Below, piece by piece: positions 9,511-19,131 of a DNA stretch of 39,121 nt. Source of the stretch: Caldilineaceae bacterium (GTDB taxonomy: Bacteria; Chloroflexota; Anaerolineae; Caldilineales; Caldilineaceae); assembly GCA_020845455.1 (NCBI GenBank), contig JADLFO010000096.1, positions 1 through 39,121 on the forward strand. Reading direction: 5' to 3'. Numbering within the stretch: position 1 is the first letter of the stretch; each line of letters starts with the position of its first letter. Below the pieces are notes generated by a model. The model did no database searches, had not been told where the DNA came from, and was given only the letters and a program-made list of their open reading frames with translations. Made by a program: the position numbers and the translations under genes.

Positions 9511-11532
9511 ATGATGGTTGCCGGCTTGCGTGGCAGGATGGGTCTGCTGTTTCTGCTGTTCTTCTTATTGACCGCTATCTCGGTCTCTGCCACGCTGGCT
9601 GTGATCCATACGCATCAGAAGGATGCGCTGGTCATCAACTTGGCCGGCCGGCAGCGCATGCTTATCCAGCAGATGGCCGGAGAACTGCGGCTGCTGGAGC
9701 AGCGCCCGGCTCGCACCGGCGGAGCAGGCCAGGATGCAGAGATAGCGGCCCTGCAGTCCGCGGCGCATACATTCGATCAGACGCTGCTGGCCTTAAGCGA
9801 GGGTGACACGACCTCATTGCCCAACGGGGACACCCTCGCGCGCCCGGACATTTTGAACAGCCTCCAGCAGATCCGGCAGAACTGGACGGCCCTGCAGACA
9901 GAACTGGCGGCGATTGCCGCCGGCCCCAACGGCGCGCCTCCCACCGATGCGCTCCAAAGCGCCCTGCGGCTTTCGGCCACGCTGGCGCGCCAAAGCGATG
10001 ATCTGGTTCGGCAATATGAGACGGCGGCGATGCACAAGGTGGAGCGCCTGAGCCGCATCCAGGGGCTGTTCTTTGCCGGCGCGCTGCTGCTTCTGGCTGC
10101 CGGCGTCTGGGTGACCCAGAAGTCGGCGATTGAACCGCTGCGCGGGTTGGGCGCGGCCGCGGCGCGCATCGGGCGCGGCGACCTGGCCACCCCGGTGGCG
10201 GTCGCGGGGCCGGCAGAGATCCAACTGCTCTCCACCCGCTTCGACGCCATGCGTGCCCAGCTACAAGATGCCCAGGCCCGGCTGCTCACCTGGGGTGAGC
10301 AGATGGAAGCCCAGGTGCGCCGGCGCACGCAAGAACTGGCCGCCCTGCACGAAGTGAGCCAGGAAATCTCATCACGCTTGGAGATCGCCTATGTGCTGCG
10401 TTCGGTGACCGACAAGGCGCGCGCCTTGTTGGGGGCCGAAGCGGCATTCCTCTGTCTGTTGGACGAGCAAAATCAGCAGCTCAACTTGCAGGCCGTCAGC
10501 GGCTCGCGCGCGGCGGTCTGCGCGTCCTATGTGTCGGCTCAGCAGCCGTTGATCGGCCACGTCTTGGCAGGAGACGCGGCGCTGCCCTGTGGGATCGAGG
10601 GGTGTATGGGCATGTGCAAGATCATCACGCCGTCGTTCCAGACGAGCCATCTGGCGGCCCCCTTGCGCGTGGGCGAGCGGGTGATCGGCGCGCTGTGTGT
10701 GGGCAGCACCCAGATAGGCGTTTTCTCCCCCGACGACATCACCCTGTTGACTAGGTTAGCCAACTCGGCAGCCATTGCCCTGGAGAACGCTCGCCTCTAC
10801 GAACAAGCGGAACGGGCGGCCATGCTGGAGGAACGGCAACGCATCGCCGGTGAGATGCACGACGGCTTGGCCCAGACGCTGCGCTATCTGGCCTTCAAGA
10901 CCGAATTCCTAGCCGATCGGCTCGCTGCGCCGCCCGGCGGGAACACAGGCACGAATGGGAAGCAGGATGGCGAAGTGGAGAAGACGATCCGGCAGATCGC
11001 CGCCGCCGTCGAACAAGCCTCCCAGGATGTGCGCCGTTCCATCGCCAGCCTGCAAGCGCCCCCTGTGCCGCGCTGCCCGCTGCAAGAGCAACTGGCGGGT
11101 GTGGCGGATGCGTTCGCGGCGGAGGGCGCTCCGCCGCTGGCGTTCGAGTGCCAGGTCCGGCAGCCGCTCATCTTGCCGGCAGACCAGGCCGAGCAGGTGG
11201 TGCGCGTCGTCCAGGAAGCGCTGCAGAATGTGCAGCGCCACGCCCAGGCCCGGCGTGTGCTCCTCTGTCTGGCGCAGGCGGGCGCGGAGGCGCGCGTCTG
11301 CGTGACGGATGATGGGCAGGGGTTCGATTTGAAAACCCCGCCCCCCGATGGACGCCGCCGCTTTGGCCTGAGCATCATGCGTGCCCGTGCGGCGCGCATC
11401 GGGGGGCAACTCACCGTGCAATCGGTTCCCGGTCAGGGCACGGCGCTCACACTCGCCTGGCCGTTGAACCCCCCCTCAGTCGAAGCGGTTGGAGCCGAAG
11501 CGGTTGAGACGGCCGCTGCTCCAGGCGTATAG
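9511..11532 (+). CDS. narX: NarX-type nitrate/nitrite sensor histidine kinase
   Basis: A 673-residue membrane kinase. TM1 is at about 10-32; the periplasmic region starts with VINLAGRQRMLIQQM (41-55), equivalent to the NarX/NarQ P-box that binds nitrate; TM2 is at about 184-206, then HAMP (206-255), a GAF domain (280-430), a HisKA_3 dimerisation helix with EERQRIAGEMHDGLAQ (phospho-acceptor His450) and a HATPase domain with CVTDDGQGF. The GAF domain carries clustered cysteines Cys337, Cys360, Cys365 and Cys369. GGAGG at 9503-9507 supports ATG 9511 or 9514. Its partner regulator gene starts 42 bp downstream. It probably phosphorylates that regulator when nitrate or nitrite is present and so controls narGHJI. 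Confidence 0.88.
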   Translation: MMVAGLRGRMGLLFLLFFLLTAISVSATLAVIHTHQKDALVINLAGRQRMLIQQMAGELRLLEQRPARTGGAGQDAEIAALQSAAHTFDQTLLALSEGDTTSLPNGDTLARPDILNSLQQIRQNWTALQTELAAIAAGPNGAPPTDALQSALRLSATLARQSDDLVRQYETAAMHKVERLSRIQGLFFAGALLLLAAGVWVTQKSAIEPLRGLGAAAARIGRGDLATPVAVAGPAEIQLLSTRFDAMRAQLQDAQARLLTWGEQMEAQVRRRTQELAALHEVSQEISSRLEIAYVLRSVTDKARALLGAEAAFLCLLDEQNQQLNLQAVSGSRAAVCASYVSAQQPLIGHVLAGDAALPCGIEGCMGMCKIITPSFQTSHLAAPLRVGERVIGALCVGSTQIGVFSPDDITLLTRLANSAAIALENARLYEQAERAAMLEERQRIAGEMHDGLAQTLRYLAFKTEFLADRLAAPPGGNTGTNGKQDGEVEKTIRQIAAAVEQASQDVRRSIASLQAPPVPRCPLQEQLAGVADAFAAEGAPPLAFECQVRQPLILPADQAEQVVRVVQEALQNVQRHAQARRVLLCLAQAGAEARVCVTDDGQGFDLKTPPPDGRRRFGLSIMRARAARIGGQLTVQSVPGQGTALTLAWPLNPPSVEAVGAEAVETAAAPGV

Positions 11533-11574
11533 CGGCGGCAGTCTAGAGGCAGCCTAGGGAGAGGAGTCAAGGAC

Positions 11575-12243
11575 GTGGGCCCCATACGCGTGCTGTTGGC
11601 CGACGACCACGCCCTGTTCCGGGAAGGCGTCGCCAATATCCTCAACGCCCAGCCGGATTTCACCGTGGTGGGCGAGGCCGGCGACGGGTTGGAAGCCTGG
11701 GTCAAGGCCGTCGAATTGTCCCCTGACCTGATCCTGATGGACGTCTCCATGCCCGGCGGCGACGGGCTGGAGGCGACCCGCCAGATCAAGCGGGCGCTTC
11801 CCGCCGCCACCATCGTGATACTCACGGTGCGGGACGAGGCCGAGAAGTTGTTCACGGCCATCAAATATGGCGCACAGGGCTATCTGTTGAAGGATATCCG
11901 CTCGCAGGAGATGCTGGACCTGCTGCGCGGGGCGATGCGCGGCGAGGCCGCTATCACGCCGGCGCTGGCCGGCCGCATGCTCGAGGAGTTTCGCCGCATC
12001 AGCCGCCAGGTGACGCACAGCGACGGGGCAGCGGAAAACGACGAGGACGATGCAGCGCTCACCGGCCGCGAGCAAGAGGTGCTCAGCCTGGCGGCCGAGG
12101 GCGCGACCGACAAGCAGATCGCCGATGCCCTGTCCATCAGCCTCCACACCGTGAAAAGCCACATGCACAATGCTCTGGCAAAGCTGCATGTGAGCAGCCG
12201 CCACGAAGCAGCGCGTTATGCCCGCCACAAAGGGTTGATGTAA
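11575..12243 (+). CDS. narL: NarL/FixJ-type response regulator
   Basis: A 222-residue protein with a receiver domain (acid pocket Asp10/Asp11, phospho-acceptor Asp56 in LILMDVSMP) and a C-terminal LuxR-type HTH (TGREQEVLSLAAEGATDKQI ... HTVKSHMHNALAKL). The start is GTG 11575, with GGGAGAGGAG upstream; the next in-frame ATG would remove the receiver. Placement directly after the NarX-type kinase and before the nitrate reductase genes makes it the cognate regulator. Confidence 0.9.
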   Translation: MGPIRVLLADDHALFREGVANILNAQPDFTVVGEAGDGLEAWVKAVELSPDLILMDVSMPGGDGLEATRQIKRALPAATIVILTVRDEAEKLFTAIKYGAQGYLLKDIRSQEMLDLLRGAMRGEAAITPALAGRMLEEFRRISRQVTHSDGAAENDEDDAALTGREQEVLSLAAEGATDKQIADALSISLHTVKSHMHNALAKLHVSSRHEAARYARHKGLM

Positions 12244-12527
12244 CCACAAGCCCTCCGAAAGCAGGCTCCTCACGACCAGGGTCTAGACCTTCCGCTGGGC
12301 GACCTAGACCTTCGGGGGCCAAGGACGCTCTGACGATCCCTCTTTTTTCAATCTTCGTTTGCGCCGCGATGGATTGAAGTCCATCCCCCCTTGTCCTATT
12401 CTGAATGCGATCCATAAAGCGAGACCCGACGCCGTCCAACTCGGATCGGCGGATGCCCAGCGCGGCGCGCCGGGAGTTGGAGAGGCGCTGAGAGTGGCCG
12501 GAGCGTAGCGGCTCAGGAGGTAAGAGC
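12244..12527 (+). promoter_or_regulatory. 284-bp intergenic region before the nar structural genes
   Basis: It contains the direct repeat CTAGACCTTC at 12283-12292 and 12304-12313, spaced 21 bp (two helical turns), a wide inverted repeat TTCAATC / GATTGAA (12347-12353, 12372-12378) and a plausible promoter TTGTCC-N16-CATAAA (12391-12418). No FNR-type TTGAT-N4-ATCAA site is seen. The geometry fits an activator binding two same-face sites upstream of a promoter for the downstream cytochrome-nar genes. Binding by the local NarL is inference. Confidence 0.4.
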
Positions 12528-12896
12528 ATGGACACGGCGGGAAAGCGGCGTGTGGTGCTTCTGTCCGCTCAACCGCTGTTGTCGGCGGGGCTGGCGGCGA
12601 TCCTCTGCGGGCTGGACGATGTCGATCTGATCGGCCCGTGGCCGTTGGACCGGCAGGCCCTGGCCCGGCTGGCCGAGGAAGCTCCCGATGTGGTGCTGGT
12701 CGCCGAAGGGGAGACCCCCGACGTGCTCTCTGTCCAGATTCTTGAACACTATCCCGATCTGCCCGTGGTGCGGATCGGGCTGAGCCAGAACGTGGTGCGG
12801 CTTTACAGCTCGCGCACCATTCCAGCCCACAGCACTGCCCTGATCGAGACCATCCGCAGTCTATCCATCCAGCATTTTGGAGACGCGCCGGCCTAG
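12528..12896 (+). CDS. Stand-alone degenerate receiver-like protein
   Basis: A 122-residue protein I do not know by name. Its N-terminal half follows a response-regulator receiver: RRVVLLSAQPLLSAGLAAIL aligns with the VLLADDHxLFREGVxxIL start, and EAPDVVLVAEGETPD aligns with the PDLILMDVSMP strand. The acid pocket is Ser13/Ala14 instead of Asp/Asp, and the phospho-acceptor position is Ala59, so it cannot be phosphorylated in the usual way. There is no HTH domain. AGGAGGT precedes the ATG. It is located between narL and the cytochrome gene of the nitrate operon. It could be a dominant regulator of the two-component pair; this is inference. Confidence 0.75.
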   Translation: MDTAGKRRVVLLSAQPLLSAGLAAILCGLDDVDLIGPWPLDRQALARLAEEAPDVVLVAEGETPDVLSVQILEHYPDLPVVRIGLSQNVVRLYSSRTIPAHSTALIETIRSLSIQHFGDAPA

Positions 12897-12961
12897 CCCA
12901 TGGACGGCGGACCCGACCCAGCCGAATCATACACCGGCACTGACAATGGAGGCGACTGTCC

Positions 12962-13852
12962 ATGCAATGCTCCATGCGATCCGCAGATGTTTCCAGACGC
13001 CGGCTCGACGCCGTCCGGCGTGTGGGCGCGCTCTGTCTGCTGGCGGGCATCCTTCTGATGGCGCGGGCGCATCCGGTCGCCGCCGCGCCTGTCGCCCAAA
13101 CGCCGGCGGAGGGAGAGAAGATCTTTCAGGAGAAATGTACTGCTTGCCACACCATCGGCAAGGGGCCGCTGGTAGGCCCTGATCTCCAGGGCGTCACCCA
13201 GGCGCGCGATCGGGCCTGGCTGACACGCTGGATCATGCAGCCCGATGTGGTCTTGGCCGAGCAGGACCCCATCGCCGTGCAACTGCTCGCGCAATATAAC
13301 AACGTGCCGATGCCCAACCTAGGGCTGAACGAGAGCCAGGTCGCCGCGCTGCTCGCCTATCTTGAAAGCCAGGCGGGCGGTGCGGCGGGCGCGGTGCAGC
13401 AGGCTGCACCGGCAGCCCTGCCCACCGGCGACCCGGCGGCGGGCAGGGCGCTCTTTATGGGCACGGCCCGTTTTCAGAACGGCGGCCCGTCTTGCTTGGC
13501 CTGCCACAGCATCGCCGGGGTCGGGGCCTTGGGCGGCGGCACGCTGGGGCCGGACCTGACCGCGGCTTTCAACAAATACGGCGATGCCGGCCTGGCTGCC
13601 TTTCTAAACACCACGCCCACGCTGACGATGAACGCCGTCTGGAGCCGCCAGCCCCTCACCCCCCAGGAGCAGGCCGACCTCTGGGCCTTTCTGCAGCAGG
13701 CCTCGCTGGCGGCACGCGATCCTGCGACGCTCAACCAGTTGATCGGGCTATCGGTGGTCGGGTGTGCCGTCCTGCTGCTGCTGGCCCAGCTTCGATGGCG
13801 GCGGCGTCTGCGCGGCGTGCGCCGCCCCATGGTGGCCCGCGCCACCCACTAG
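12962..13852 (+). CDS. Membrane-anchored dihaem cytochrome c (NarC-like by position)
   Basis: A 296-residue protein with an N-terminal signal/anchor (residues about 18-42), cytochrome c domain 1 (CTACH, Cys59-His63), an Ala/Pro-rich linker, cytochrome c domain 2 (CLACH, Cys178-His182), and a C-terminal helix (about 260-281) followed by RWRRR on the cytoplasmic side. Candidate axial methionines are in NVPMPNLG and TLTMNAVW. It starts 66 bp upstream of narG. In Thermus, a dihaem cytochrome gene (narC) likewise precedes narGHJI and takes part in nitrate respiration, so electron transfer between quinol/NarI and the periplasmic pool is a reasonable role. Assignment as NarC rests on context. Confidence 0.85.
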   Translation: MQCSMRSADVSRRRLDAVRRVGALCLLAGILLMARAHPVAAAPVAQTPAEGEKIFQEKCTACHTIGKGPLVGPDLQGVTQARDRAWLTRWIMQPDVVLAEQDPIAVQLLAQYNNVPMPNLGLNESQVAALLAYLESQAGGAAGAVQQAAPAALPTGDPAAGRALFMGTARFQNGGPSCLACHSIAGVGALGGGTLGPDLTAAFNKYGDAGLAAFLNTTPTLTMNAVWSRQPLTPQEQADLWAFLQQASLAARDPATLNQLIGLSVVGCAVLLLLAQLRWRRRLRGVRRPMVARATH

Positions 13853-13918
13853 CCGCCCGGACAAAGCAGCAGAATCACGCCACGTCTTACCCTCGTCGCC
13901 CTCAAGGAGGTGACCCAG

Positions 13919-16900
13919 ATGGGCTGGATCCAAGATATCGTCAACCCCAAAGCCCGCCAGTGGGAGGAATTCTACCGTAACCGCTGGCAGCACGATACTG
14001 TCATCCGCAGCACGCACGGCGTCAACTGCACCGGCGGCTGTTCCTGGGCTGTCTATGTAAAAGACGGCATCATCACCTGGGAGATGCAGCAGACCGATTA
14101 CCCGCTGCTCGACTCGAACACGCCGCCCTACGAGCCGCGCGGCTGCCAGCGCGGCATTTCCGCCTCGTGGTATGTCTACAGCCCGATCCGCGTCAAATAC
14201 CCCTATGTGCGCGGCGCGCTGCTTGACCTGTGGCGCGCGGCGCGGCGCACGCATGACAACCCCATCGACGCCTGGGGGGCTATCGTCGAGGACGAGCAGA
14301 AGCGTCACCGCTATCAGCAGGTGCGTGGCAAGGGCGGCTTCCGGCGCTCCACCTGGGATGAAGTGCTGGAGATCGTCGCCGCCTCCTGTCTCTACACAGC
14401 CAAAACCTGGGGGCCGGATCGGGTCTTCGGCTTCTCCCCCATCCCGGCCATGTCTTTTCTCTCCTATGCGGGCGGCTCGCGCTTTTTGCAGCTCTTTGGC
14501 GGCGTTAACATGAGCTTTTATGACTGGTACGCCGACCTGCCCAACGCCTTCCCCGAGGTGTGGGGCGACCAGACCGATGTCTGCGAGAGCGCCGACTGGT
14601 ACAACGCCAAGTACATCGTCGCCATGGGGTCCAATCTCAGCATGACGCGCACGCCCGACGTCCACTTCATCTCCGAGGCACGCCATGAGGGCGCTAAATT
14701 CGTCGTGATGGCTCCGGACTTCAGCCAGGTCGCCAAGTACTCGGACTGGTGGATCCCGATCCAGGCGGGTCAGGACACCGCGCTGTGGATGGCCGTCAAC
14801 CATGTCATCCTTAAGGAATTCCACGTCGACCGGCGGACGCCCTATTTTGTGGACTACCTCAAACGCTACACCGATGGCCCGTTTCTGGTGACGCTGGAGC
14901 CGGACGAGGAGGGGGAGGGCTACCGCGCCGGGCAGATGCTGCGCGCCAACCGCCTCGACCGCTACGCACAGGCGGAGAACGGCGACTGGAAGCTGCTGGT
15001 CTGGGACGAGCAGAGCAACGCGCCGCGCATGCCCAAGGGGTCGGTCGGGTTCCGCTGGCAGGAGGAGAAGGGCAAGTGGAACCTGAAGATGGAGGACGGG
15101 CTGGACGACAGCCCATTGGACCCGCTCCTGACCTTCCTGGGCGAGCACGACGAGGTGGCGTCGATCGGCTTTCACGAGTTCGCCGCGGGGAGCCGGTCGC
15201 GGCGCGGCGTGCCGGCCAAGTACGTCGAGACCAGTGCAGGCCGGGTGTTGGTGACCACAGCCTTTGATCTGTTGATGGCCCAGTTCGGGGTGGGCCGTGG
15301 GCTGCCGGGCGACTACCCGACCGGCTATAACGAGGTCGCGCCCTACACGCCGGCCTGGCAGGAGCAATACACCGGCATTGGCCGTGACACGGTGATCCGG
15401 CTGGCGCGCGAGTTCGCCGCCAACGCCGAAAAGACGCAGGGCCGCTCCATGATCATCGTCGGCGCCAGCGTCAACCACTGGTACAACAACAACCTGGGCT
15501 ACCGCGCGCCGATCACGGCGCTGCTGCTGTGCGGCTGCTGTGGGCGCAATGGCGGCGGCATGAACCACTATGTGGGCCAGGAGAAGCTCTCGCTGGTCGC
15601 GCCGTGGACGAGCCTGGCCTTTGCCCTGGATTGGGTCAAACCGCCGCGCCGCCAGCAAAGCCCCCTCTGGCACTATGTACACAGCGATCAGTGGCGTTAC
15701 GAGGGCGACTTCACCGACTATGCGCCCGTCCCGCCGCAAGCGCGCTGGGCCAAGGGCCATGCCCTGGACCTGGGCGCGATGGCCGTCCATATGGGCTGGA
15801 TGCCCTTCTATCCGCAGTTCGACCGCAACCCATTGACGTTGGTGCGCCAGGCCCAGGCTGCGGGGGCCGCCACCGACCAGGAGGTCGCCGGCTGGGTCGT
15901 AGAGCAGTTGCAGGACGATAAGCTGCATTTCGCCGTGGACGACCCGGACGCAGCCGAGAACTGGCCGCGCGTCTGGATCATTTGGCGCGGCAACGCCCTT
16001 CAGTCCAGCGCCAAGGGGCATGAATTCTTTCTGCGCCACTATCTGGGCACGCACGACAACATTGTGGCCGAGGAACACGCCAAGGAACGCGTCAAGACCG
16101 TCGCCTTCCGCGAACCCGCACCGCGCGGCAAGATGGACCTGGTGGTGGACCTCAACTTCCGCATGGACAGTTCAGCCCTCTACTCCGACATTGTGCTGCC
16201 CGCCGCCTTCTGGTACGAGAAGAACGACCTCAACACCACCGACCTGCATTCCTTCGTCCACCCTTTGGGGGAGGCCGTGCCGCCGGTCTGGGAATCCAAG
16301 ACCGACTGGGAGATCTTCAAGGCCTTCTCCAAGAAGGTCAGCGAACTGGCCGAGCAGTTTATGCCCGACCCGGTCAAGGACTTGGTGACCGTGCCGCTGC
16401 TGCATGACACGCCCGACGAACTGGCCCAGCCCTTCCCCCAGGACTGGCGCGCCGGCGAATGCGACCCGATTCCGGGCAAGACCATGCCCCATCTGCGTGT
16501 GGTGGAGCGAGACTACACCAAGATCTATCATCGCTTTATCTCGCTTGGCCCGCTGCTGCGCGAGGACGGTATGGCCGGCAACGGCGTGCATATCCCCGTC
16601 GCGCCGTTCTATGACGAACTGCTGAAGAACCCCGTGGGCGGTTCGCCCGACCCGCGCCACATGCGCTGCGTGGAGTGGGAGGGCCGCAAATATCCCTCCC
16701 TGGAGGATGCGCTGGATGCGGCCAACGTGCTGCTCCACCTAGCGCCGGAGACCAACGGCGAGGTCAGCTATACGGCCTTCAAACACGAAGAGGAGCAGAT
16801 CGGTCTGCCCCTGGCCGATCTGGCCGAAAAAGTGCGCAGCGTGCGCATGAAATTCCATGACCTCACGCGCCAGGTGCGGCGCACGCTCATCAGCCCTTGC

Positions 16901-17569
16901 TGGACCGGCATGGTCAACGACGGCCGCGCCTATGCCGCCTGGTGTCTCAATGTGGAGCGGCTGGTTCCCTGGCGCACCCTCACCGGTCGCCAGCACTTTT
17001 ACATCGACCACCCCTACTATCTGGACTTTGGCGAACATCTGCCCACCTTCAAGCCCAAGCTCGACCCGCGCAAGACGGGCGACATCGTGCTCAGCCCCGT
17101 GGACGACCAGAGTCTGGTGCTCAACTACATCACGCCCCACGGCAAGTGGAATATCCACTCGACCTATAAGGACAACCACCGCATGCTCACGCTCTCGCGC
17201 GGCATGGACCCGGTCTGGATCAACGACCAGGACGCCGCGCGCGTCGGGCTGGTGGACAATGACTGGGTAGAGGTCTACAACGACAACGGGGTGGTGGTGG
17301 CGCGCGTCTCGGTCAGCGCGCGCATCCAGCCGGGGACCTGTTTCTACTATCACGCCGTGGAACGCACGATCTTTATCCCCAAATCCCAGATACGCGGGGG
17401 CCGGCGCGCCGGCGGCCACAACAGCTTGACGCGCACCCGCATCAACCCGGTGCAACTGGCGGGCGGTTATGCCCAGTTCACCTATGGCTTCAACTACTGG
17501 GGGCCTATCGGCGTCTTCACGCGCGACACCTACTGCGTGGTCAGAAAGCTGGAGAAGCTGGAATGGTAA
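13919..17569 (+). CDS. narG: Respiratory nitrate reductase, alpha (catalytic) subunit
   Basis: A 1216-residue Mo-bisMGD catalytic subunit, close to the E. coli length. The FS0 cluster ligands are His33, Cys37, Cys41 and Cys76 ([11 protein letters not shown] ... PRGCQRG), the His-containing pattern of NarG. The Mo-ligand aspartate is Asp206 in WYADLPNA. There is no twin-arginine signal, consistent with a cytoplasm-facing enzyme. The frame also allows GTG 13910, but that codon overlaps the AAGGAGG ribosome site (13904-13910), so ATG 13919 is used. It reduces nitrate to nitrite with electrons passed from NarI through NarH. A very long antisense open frame (13748-16078) is a codon-bias shadow. 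Confidence 0.97.
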   Translation: MGWIQDIVNPKARQWEEFYRNRWQHDTVIRSTHGVNCTGGCSWAVYVKDGIITWEMQQTDYPLLDSNTPPYEPRGCQRGISASWYVYSPIRVKYPYVRGALLDLWRAARRTHDNPIDAWGAIVEDEQKRHRYQQVRGKGGFRRSTWDEVLEIVAASCLYTAKTWGPDRVFGFSPIPAMSFLSYAGGSRFLQLFGGVNMSFYDWYADLPNAFPEVWGDQTDVCESADWYNAKYIVAMGSNLSMTRTPDVHFISEARHEGAKFVVMAPDFSQVAKYSDWWIPIQAGQDTALWMAVNHVILKEFHVDRRTPYFVDYLKRYTDGPFLVTLEPDEEGEGYRAGQMLRANRLDRYAQAENGDWKLLVWDEQSNAPRMPKGSVGFRWQEEKGKWNLKMEDGLDDSPLDPLLTFLGEHDEVASIGFHEFAAGSRSRRGVPAKYVETSAGRVLVTTAFDLLMAQFGVGRGLPGDYPTGYNEVAPYTPAWQEQYTGIGRDTVIRLAREFAANAEKTQGRSMIIVGASVNHWYNNNLGYRAPITALLLCGCCGRNGGGMNHYVGQEKLSLVAPWTSLAFALDWVKPPRRQQSPLWHYVHSDQWRYEGDFTDYAPVPPQARWAKGHALDLGAMAVHMGWMPFYPQFDRNPLTLVRQAQAAGAATDQEVAGWVVEQLQDDKLHFAVDDPDAAENWPRVWIIWRGNALQSSAKGHEFFLRHYLGTHDNIVAEEHAKERVKTVAFREPAPRGKMDLVVDLNFRMDSSALYSDIVLPAAFWYEKNDLNTTDLHSFVHPLGEAVPPVWESKTDWEIFKAFSKKVSELAEQFMPDPVKDLVTVPLLHDTPDELAQPFPQDWRAGECDPIPGKTMPHLRVVERDYTKIYHRFISLGPLLREDGMAGNGVHIPVAPFYDELLKNPVGGSPDPRHMRCVEWEGRKYPSLEDALDAANVLLHLAPETNGEVSYTAFKHEEEQIGLPLADLAEKVRSVRMKFHDLTRQVRRTLISPCWTGMVNDGRAYAAWCLNVERLVPWRTLTGRQHFYIDHPYYLDFGEHLPTFKPKLDPRKTGDIVLSPVDDQSLVLNYITPHGKWNIHSTYKDNHRMLTLSRGMDPVWINDQDAARVGLVDNDWVEVYNDNGVVVARVSVSARIQPGTCFYYHAVERTIFIPKSQIRGGRRAGGHNSLTRTRINPVQLAGGYAQFTYGFNYWGPIGVFTRDTYCVVRKLEKLEW

Positions 17570-17617
17570 AGCGCCTGTTCCGCGGGCAGGAAAAACATCA
17601 CTTCTAGGAGAGGCATA

Positions 17618-19129
17618 ATGGATATACGCGCGCAGGTTTCGATGGTCTTCCATCTGGACAAATGCATCGGCTGCCACACCTGTAGCATCGCCTGTAAGAA
17701 TATCTGGACTGACCGCAAGGGCGCTGAATACATGTGGTGGAACAATGTGGAGACCAAGCCGGGCACAGGCTTTCCCACGCGATGGGAGGATCAGGAGAAG
17801 TACAAAGGCGGCTGGGAAAAGAAGGGGGATGAGCTGCAGCTCAAGCTGCAGGGGCGAGCGGGCGGGCTGTCCAACATCTTCTTTAACCCCAACTTGCCCA
17901 CGCTGGACGACTACTATGAGCCGTGGACCTACGACTACGAGCATCTCTTCACTGCGCCCGAAGGGGACGATCAGCCGACGGCGCAGGCCATCTCGCTGAT
18001 CACCGGCGAGAAGATGGACACCATCGAGGCCGGGCCGAACTGGGATGACGACCTGGGCGGTTCGCCGGTCTATGCCGCCAACGACCCCAACCTCAAGGCG
18101 CTGAGCGAAGAGGAACGGGCGCAGATGAGCGAACTCCAGCGCGTGGTCTTTTTCTATCTGCCGCGCATCTGCAACCACTGCGTGAACCCCGGCTGTGTGG
18201 CGGCCTGTCCGGCGGGCGCGATCTACAAACGGGGCGAGGACGGCATTGTGCTGGTCAGCCAGGAAAAGTGCCGGGCCTGGCGTATGTGCATCTCCGGCTG
18301 TCCCTACAAAAAGGTCTACTTCAACTGGTCTACGGGCAAGTCAGAGAAGTGCATTCTCTGCTTCCCGCGCCTGGAGAGCGGACAGGCCCCGGCCTGTTTC
18401 CATTCCTGTGTCGGGCGCATCCGCTATTTGGGGGTGCTGCTCTACGACGCCGACCGTATCGAAGACGCGGCGCGCGCCGACGACAAGGACCTGGTGAACG
18501 CCCAGCGCGCGATGATCCAAGACCCGTTCGATCCGCAGGTGATCGAGGCGGCCAAGGCCAACGGCATCTCGGACGAGATGATCGACGCGGCCCAGAACTC
18601 GCCCGTTTACAAATTTGTCATGCGCTGGCAGTTGGCCCTGCCCCTGCACCCTGAATTCCGCACGCTGCCCATGCTCTTCTATGTGCCGCCCATGCTGCCG
18701 GTGATCGCCTCGATCAAACAGGGTAACTACGATATCGCCGGTCTTAACGACGCAGGGCTGGCCCCCATGCTCAGTTCGCTGCAGCGGGCGCGTATGCCGC
18801 TGCGCTATATGGCGAGCCTCTTTGCTGCGGGCAATGAAGCGCAGGTCGAGGCCGTCTATCGCAAGCTGATCGCGGTGCGCGTCTATATGCGCTCCCAAAA
18901 GGTCGGCGACGTGCCCGAAGTCGAGGTGCAGGAGGCATTGAGCCAGGGCAAGACCACGCCTGAGGAGGCCGAGGCCATCTTCCGCCTGACCTCGCTGCCC
19001 ACCTATGAGGAGCGTTTTGTCGTGCCGCCCCTGGCGCGCGAGGGAGCCATCGAACAGACGCAGGACCCCTTTACGCACAAACAAGAGGCGGGCTTTGGCT
19101 TCCGCCAAGCGCCCGAACGGAGATGGTAG
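17618..19129 (+). CDS. narH: Respiratory nitrate reductase, beta (Fe-S) subunit
   Basis: A 503-residue ferredoxin-type subunit with four Cys groups: Cys16/19/22/26 (KCIGCHTCSIAC), CNHCVNPGCVAAC, then CRAWRMC in which Trp221 replaces a cysteine, as in NarH where this creates the [3Fe-4S] centre, and CILCFPR. It passes electrons from the NarI haems to NarG. AGGAGAGG precedes the ATG, 48 bp after the narG stop. Confidence 0.96.
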   Translation: MDIRAQVSMVFHLDKCIGCHTCSIACKNIWTDRKGAEYMWWNNVETKPGTGFPTRWEDQEKYKGGWEKKGDELQLKLQGRAGGLSNIFFNPNLPTLDDYYEPWTYDYEHLFTAPEGDDQPTAQAISLITGEKMDTIEAGPNWDDDLGGSPVYAANDPNLKALSEEERAQMSELQRVVFFYLPRICNHCVNPGCVAACPAGAIYKRGEDGIVLVSQEKCRAWRMCISGCPYKKVYFNWSTGKSEKCILCFPRLESGQAPACFHSCVGRIRYLGVLLYDADRIEDAARADDKDLVNAQRAMIQDPFDPQVIEAAKANGISDEMIDAAQNSPVYKFVMRWQLALPLHPEFRTLPMLFYVPPMLPVIASIKQGNYDIAGLNDAGLAPMLSSLQRARMPLRYMASLFAAGNEAQVEAVYRKLIAVRVYMRSQKVGDVPEVEVQEALSQGKTTPEEAEAIFRLTSLPTYEERFVVPPLAREGAIEQTQDPFTHKQEAGFGFRQAPERRW

Positions 19130-19131
19130 CC

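Noticed and set aside
12347..12378. TTCAATC...GATTGAA as an FNR-type site before the nar genes
   Set aside because: The half-sites are 18 bp apart, against 4 bp in FNR boxes, and the sequence order is wrong for the consensus.
13748..16078. Very long antisense open frame (776 codons) opposite the cytochrome gene and narG
   Set aside because: Its translation is Arg/Gly/Val/Asp-rich with no recognisable domain, and the plus strand encodes full-length NarG. High GC removes stops from the opposite frame.
17618..19129. NarH CRAW motif as a damaged Fe-S ligand
   Set aside because: Trp in place of one Cys is normal in NarH and produces the [3Fe-4S] cluster.
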